Source: Granulosicoccus sp964435305 (GTDB taxonomy: Bacteria > Pseudomonadota > Gammaproteobacteria > Granulosicoccales > Granulosicoccaceae). From it: a stretch of DNA of 64,000 nucleotides. Both the position numbers and the translations under genes were made by a program. The stretch is taken from positions 1-64,000 of the forward strand of contig CAYSZH010000005.1 of NCBI GenBank assembly GCA_964435305.1. The letters run 5' to 3'. Shown here in pieces: positions 60,046 to 64,000 of this stretch; the first letter of the stretch is position 1; each line of letters starts with the position of its first letter. The notes under the pieces were generated by a model, which worked only from the letters and a program-made list of their open reading frames with translations, was not told the origin of the DNA and did not search any database.

Positions 60046-62693
60046 ACCGATACTCCAAGTAGTTTGTCTCTGGCTTCTTCAAATTTTGTAAAGCGCTGGG
60101 CTGCAAGTGTTTTTTGGCGTTCACCGAGTGAGCTAAAACGATCTGGGTGGCAGCGAAGTGCGGCTCGGCGAAAGGCCTGGATAACGTCAGTATCTTCCGG
60201 GTTTTCAGCTAAGCCAAAGCGTGCCAGTAGTTGTACTTTCTCCGGCTGGGCCAACATTGCGCGAGAGTCCCACAGCTGCATTTCGGAAGCGTGTTGTTTC
60301 TCCCACCAACGTGTTTTGTCCACTCTGGGCATTGAGGGGAGTTCGTGGCCAAAGGATTTTTCGAAGTTGGATTCGAGCGCGTGTTTTCGAACACCAAATG
60401 CATCGGCCAGGAAACGCAGCAAGGTGTTTTGCACAGGGGTGACACTATGCTCGCTAATCAGTAAAGCCATTAGCAAAGATAACGTTTGTTCGCGTTGCTC
60501 GCGATTTGTCTGAGTTTGCATCATGCAAACAACATCGGCGAAGGCCTGTGTATCTTGTTTTAAAACCCAGCGCTTGACCTCGTCGAACTGGCTCAGGTCT
60601 CTGGCGGTGAATAAGCGCTTTTTGAGTTCGGGTTGATATCGATCATCGCCATAGGCCATCCAGTAAATGAGAAAATCAATACACAGGTGCAATTGATCGT
60701 CTGCCGAGTGCTGTTGCACCCAGGCAGCGAAACCGGATTGCCAATGTGGTGTAACCGAGGGTGGCGGTGGCGAAGTGTTGGCTTGTTTGCGGGTCGCTAA
60801 ATCGGCGTATGCAACCGCTTTGGCTGTGCGTTCCTCTTCGTCGCCCTGCACATCCAACGCTATTTCGGATGATGGTTGTTCCATGGGCGTTATCGCACTT
60901 GCGGTTTCTGTATTTACGGCGTCTGCTGAGGCATGCAAATCTGGATCGGCATGCGTGTTTTCCAAATCTTCGAACAATGACTTCGCCTCTTCTTCCTGTC
61001 GACGTTGTCGAGTTTTGAGTCCTTCGTTAGCTGATGCCTCATTTGCTTCGAAGTCGGCATAGTCTTCAGCGTTGATAGGACTAAAGCGGCGGCTGATTGA
61101 TAGAAGAGCCAGGATGATAGCGGGCAGCGCGAACAAGCCACCAATGAGTATCCAAGCACTATTGTCCAGGTTGGCAATTTTCTCTTCGGTGCTGGCCATA
61201 AGCGAATTAAATTTTTGTTGTAGCGAGAGTAACGCAAGGTTGTTACCTGTAGGGCTTGGCTCAGTTTGTTCAGCGGCTGCTGTCGCGGCCTGGCTGTTGC
61301 CAGACGCTACAGTTTGTTGGGCAACGCCTGCAGTGTCGTTGCTTTCTCTAATCGCGGACTGATCGTCTGCGTCATTAGCGACTGCATTGGCAGCGACTGT
61401 TTCGTTTAGCGCCAATACAGCGTTTTCGTCTGCTCGGTTGGAATCAGCCAGCTGCGGTTCAATATTGCGCGGCAATGCCTGACGGAACACGGTATCTGAC
61501 TCGATGCCGCTGTTCGGTGTTGTGCTTTTAGCAAGGGCTACAGTGGCTTGAGCCAGGGTGTTTTCTGGCAAAGCGGTTTCCGATGCTGTCTGGGCAGGCA
61601 GCGCAGCGGCCGGTGCGGCAATTTGGATAGATTCGTCTGCCGGCTGTGGCGCTTGAGCGGATGACTGCGCAGGGTCTGCAGCAGCATCCAGCGTATTGGT
61701 CTCAGTCTTGGTGGCGGCGGTTACGGGCGTATTTGTTGGTGTTGCCACGTCTTCTGTAAGGGCATCTTCAAGGGCCTCAGCATTTACCGTGACCAAATTG
61801 TCGAATACTTCTGCTTCAAGTTCTGGCGACGATTCTGCATCCGGCTCTAATGCTGTGCCATTCGCCACCTGTTCTGTTAGTGTGCTTGTACCGTTACTAA
61901 CGGGTGCCGTATTGTCCACCGCTCTGGTTATATCAACGCTGGGTTCGGCAACAGGTTCAACAATGGCTTTTTCTGCTACGACAGCCGATACAGGCTCAGC
62001 TGTCGGTTCGACTTGCGGTGAGTTTGTGAGCGTTTTTAAGGCGGTGCTGTAGGTCGGCACGTTGCCTGTTATAGATTCAAATTCGGCTGCAAGACATCGT
62101 CTGTAGTTAACCACGTCTCTTGAGTTGGCGGAGCAACGCAGCTGTAAGGCATTTTTTTCAAGCATGGATAAGTCGCTCGTATCAACACTTGGCACTCCCT
62201 CGAGGCTCTCGAGCTGAGTATTCATGCATGTTCGGTATGCGGCCACTCCTTGCTTGGATTGCGCAGTGAAGCAGGTTTGTTGAATAGCGTAACGTTCGTC
62301 GTCGTTAAGGCTTGTAAGGACGGGGGCCGGAATGTTTTGCATTTGACGCACTTGATCCGAAACGCATCGCTCATAGTTTTCTGCTGAGCTTGCACCGGCA
62401 CTGGCACAAGCCTGTTGCACCGCATACTTCTCGTCAAAGTTGAGGATCGCTAAATCTGTTTTGGTATTGTTGCCACGTGAGCTGACCTCGGCTTGAACGC
62501 AGTTTCGATAGGCTGCAGCACCTTCACGATACTGGACTGGCAGACATATACGACGGACTTCCTCCTGAGCTGTTGCAGGCAAGCTGTTCAAATCATCAGC
62601 CGCCAGGGCCTGAGTGCCAGAGAACACTGATATTAAGAGTAGGCTGAGCGCACTGAGCGCTTGCGAAGTCCGGTTGTGAAGCACTGTTTGCAT
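60042..62693 (-). CDS. Membrane J-domain protein with periplasmic Cys-pair repeats and a TerB-like segment
   Basis: 883 residues from ATG 62693 (the open frame extends to 62786). After a signal-like helix come four repeats of about 45 residues with paired Cys: Cys50/65, 96/110, 141/156 and 187/200, in the pattern AxQxxC..(A)xYRxC. A long Ala/Thr/Glu-rich, low-complexity stretch (about 215-500) leads to one membrane helix (SAWILIGGLFALPAIILALLSIS, about 515-540). The cytosolic part has a TerB-like helical segment (LSLLMALLISEHSVTPVQNTLLRFLADAFGV) and ends in a J domain with HPD in LRCHPDRFSS. This resembles DjlA (TerB plus J) with an added periplasmic sensor-like part. A DnaK-recruiting role is inferred. 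Confidence 0.78.
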   Translation of the reverse strand: MQTVLHNRTSQALSALSLLLISVFSGTQALAADDLNSLPATAQEEVRRICLPVQYREGAAAYRNCVQAEVSSRGNNTKTDLAILNFDEKYAVQQACASAGASSAENYERCVSDQVRQMQNIPAPVLTSLNDDERYAIQQTCFTAQSKQGVAAYRTCMNTQLESLEGVPSVDTSDLSMLEKNALQLRCSANSRDVVNYRRCLAAEFESITGNVPTYSTALKTLTNSPQVEPTAEPVSAVVAEKAIVEPVAEPSVDITRAVDNTAPVSNGTSTLTEQVANGTALEPDAESSPELEAEVFDNLVTVNAEALEDALTEDVATPTNTPVTAATKTETNTLDAAADPAQSSAQAPQPADESIQIAAPAAALPAQTASETALPENTLAQATVALAKSTTPNSGIESDTVFRQALPRNIEPQLADSNRADENAVLALNETVAANAVANDADDQSAIRESNDTAGVAQQTVASGNSQAATAAAEQTEPSPTGNNLALLSLQQKFNSLMASTEEKIANLDNSAWILIGGLFALPAIILALLSISRRFSPINAEDYADFEANEASANEGLKTRQRRQEEEAKSLFEDLENTHADPDLHASADAVNTETASAITPMEQPSSEIALDVQGDEEERTAKAVAYADLATRKQANTSPPPPSVTPHWQSGFAAWVQQHSADDQLHLCIDFLIYWMAYGDDRYQPELKKRLFTARDLSQFDEVKRWVLKQDTQAFADVVCMMQTQTNREQREQTLSLLMALLISEHSVTPVQNTLLRFLADAFGVRKHALESNFEKSFGHELPSMPRVDKTRWWEKQHASEMQLWDSRAMLAQPEKVQLLARFGLAENPEDTDVIQAFRRAALRCHPDRFSSLGERQKTLAAQRFTKFEEARDKLLGVSV

Positions 62694-63085
62694 TTCGAGT
62701 GTGGCTATCCTTGGGGACGTATGACATACAGAGCGTAAGTTTAGCCTTGTTAGAGGGATTTTAACTAGTTGTTGTTGTACTGTCACAGGGCTTAACAGGC
62801 CAAAAATGCGGCACTATTGACGTTTGTGTGGTCAGAGTTGCCAATCGATCACGTTTTTAGACATTATGCTGCGCATCGATATTGAGATACAGTTCGCATT
62901 TTATATTGCAGCTCATCCATCTCTGACGACACGCATCCTAAAAGGGCTGTCGGGTTACCAGCGCAGTATGGGCGTATAAAAAAATCCCACGCCGTAGTAC
63001 CGATATGCGCTTGGGGTGAGTGTGGCGCGGCGATGCTGCGTGTTGTTATTGAACTTCTTTTTGGCGATAAACGTGGAGAAATGTT
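62694..63085. other. 390-bp gap with divergent starts
   Basis: Non-coding region between the divergent J-domain and YceI genes; it should hold both promoters. If the J-domain protein starts further upstream (frame open to 62786) the gap is 300 bp. No dyad or repeat stands out. Confidence 0.6.
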
Positions 63086-63715
63086 GTGACCTGGAAAAAT
63101 AAAATCGCTTGTAAGCGTCTTGCAGTGTTGTTGTTGAGTATGCTGATTGCCGGCTGTGCGGCTTTGGTGACGCCGAATTTCACCACCGAACTGAGTGCCC
63201 TACGTTCTGGCGAGTACACGCTTGATCCTGAGCATGCCTATGTTCACTTTAGCGTTGGTCATCTGGGTCTTTCCAAGATTATTGGTCGTTTTAACACCGT
63301 GGAAGGAAGCTTGGATTTTGAACCTGAAAATATAACCCAGCTGCAATTGCAGGGTAAATTGCTTGCCAGTAGCATCGATGTAAACAACACTGATCTTGAG
63401 GACACACTTAGAGGTGCCGATTGGATAGCTGCGGCAGCGCATCCCGAAATAGAATTTCGAAGCACCTCAACAGCGCTGCAAGCGGATAACAGTATTGAAA
63501 TTGCCGGCGAACTCAGTTTGCGTGGCCAAACCCGGCCAATTGTTTTGCTAACGACCTTCAACGGCGGAGCTGATAATATACTCACCGGTAAATACACACT
63601 GGGCTTTTCGGCCTCCACTACCATATTACGCTCTGACTTTGGCATGGATGCATTCGCCGCGCTGGTGGGTGATGAAATTGTCATTGAAATGCACGGCGAA
63701 TTTCAAAGGAATTAA
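63086..63715 (+). CDS. YceI family lipoprotein
   Basis: 209 residues from GTG 63086; the ATG at 63079 is in a frame that stops at once. The signal ends in the lipobox LIAGC (Cys24), so it is lipid-anchored, unlike soluble YceI. The YceI lipocalin-like fold is clear: GEYTLDPEHAYVHFSVGHLGLSKIIGRFNTVEGSLDFEPEN, LRGADWIAAAAHPEIEFRS and GELSLRGQTRPIVLLTTFNG. The family binds isoprenoid-type lipids (ubiquinone precursors) in the periplasm. It is followed 9 bp later by an M50 protease gene. Confidence 0.9.
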   Translation: MTWKNKIACKRLAVLLLSMLIAGCAALVTPNFTTELSALRSGEYTLDPEHAYVHFSVGHLGLSKIIGRFNTVEGSLDFEPENITQLQLQGKLLASSIDVNNTDLEDTLRGADWIAAAAHPEIEFRSTSTALQADNSIEIAGELSLRGQTRPIVLLTTFNGGADNILTGKYTLGFSASTTILRSDFGMDAFAALVGDEIVIEMHGEFQRN

Positions 63716-63724
63716 TCAGCTCTC

Positions 63725-64000
63725 ATGATGTTGCAAATGCTCTTTCAGGGTCAGTACCTTGTTTTCTTCATGCTGATTGCGGCATTAGTAATGTCATTGT
63801 CTTTTCATGAATACGGACATGCTCTGGCAGCCAAACTATACGGCGATAACACGGCAGAGCGCCTGGGCCGATTAACCCTTAATCCTATTTCACATATCGA
63901 CCCTATGGGTCTTATGATGGTAGTGATGGTGGGTTTTGGGTATGCCAAGCCAGTCCCTTTTGATCAACGTAACACCAACTCGATGTGGGCTCAATTTGGG
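63725..64000 (+). CDS. M50 family site-2-type metalloprotease (3' end beyond window)
   Basis: The first 92 residues are seen; the frame is open to the window edge. It has a hydrophobic start (YLVFFMLIAALVMSLS), the zinc motif HEYGH directly after it in FHEYGHALAAKLYGDNTAERLGRLTLNP, and HIDPMG. This is the short rhomboid-like M50B group with the protease site inside the membrane. ATG 63725 or 63728 can serve as start. The target and the partner are not visible. Confidence 0.85.
   Translation, partial: MMLQMLFQGQYLVFFMLIAALVMSLSFHEYGHALAAKLYGDNTAERLGRLTLNPISHIDPMGLMMVVMVGFGYAKPVPFDQRNTNSMWAQFG

Overview
The window reads as a chromosomal segment of a Gram-negative gammaproteobacterium, probably free-living and aerobic. 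The basis is lipoprotein and Sec signal peptides, Wza-type export, RNase T, monothiol glutaredoxin, YejABEF and YnjBCD-type importers, a TfpX-type pilin accessory protein, thiopurine methyltransferase, and the AddAB-like pair usual in gamma- and betaproteobacteria. Base composition is near 50% GC throughout. No tRNA, rRNA, insertion sequence, prophage or CRISPR array was seen. Genus cannot be assigned from the sequence alone; a marine lineage is only a guess.

Layout. 1-2363: a cut-off lipoprotein with a Pro-Glu repeat tail, an NTF2-like protein, a flavin reductase-like protein and a histidine phosphatase. 2405-11276: a one-strand catabolic block with an M20 peptidase, a Dpp-type peptide importer (binding protein, two permeases, fused double ATPase), an aldehyde dehydrogenase and a P1/NylC-type Ntn amidohydrolase. 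11277-11877 carries only a possible decayed WD40-type fragment. 11878-18912: alpha/beta hydrolase, TPR protein, Sel1-like protein, then a secreted HYDIN-like/PQQ-propeller protein beside a pentaheme cytochrome lipoprotein. 19085-21731: polysaccharide export protein, outer-membrane barrel and RfbC. 21720-27344: TfpX-like protein, argD-argF, superoxide dismutase, glutaredoxin, RNase T and a membrane protein. 27396-30784: a Ser/Thr kinase with a cyclic-nucleotide-type domain, a DUF4344 metallopeptidase-like protein, a small membrane protein and a CbiX-like protein. 30822-38876: galE, TerC and an AddB/AddA-like recombination pair. 39016-44411: tpm, then a tightly packed module of tiny lipoprotein, XpaC, TelA, SPFH-GYF and double zinc-ribbon membrane protein. 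44479-54583: YejABEF-like and YnjBCD-like importers plus YnjF. 54687-64000: an Ada-like protein without the Ada N-domain, a serine/threonine dehydratase, a membrane protein with a pentapeptide repeat, a coiled-coil membrane protein, a J-domain protein with four Cys-pair repeats, a YceI lipoprotein and the start of an M50 protease.

How it fits together. Three complete ABC importers for peptides or related solutes each carry an RNA-level inverted repeat between the binding-protein gene and the first permease gene, suggesting a shared way of making more binding protein than permease. The first importer sits among hydrolases and an aldehyde dehydrogenase that could process what it brings in. TelA, XpaC, SPFH and zinc-ribbon genes form one operon, while TerC and a TerB-like/J-domain protein lie elsewhere in the window, so several members of the Ter-type envelope stress network occur close together.
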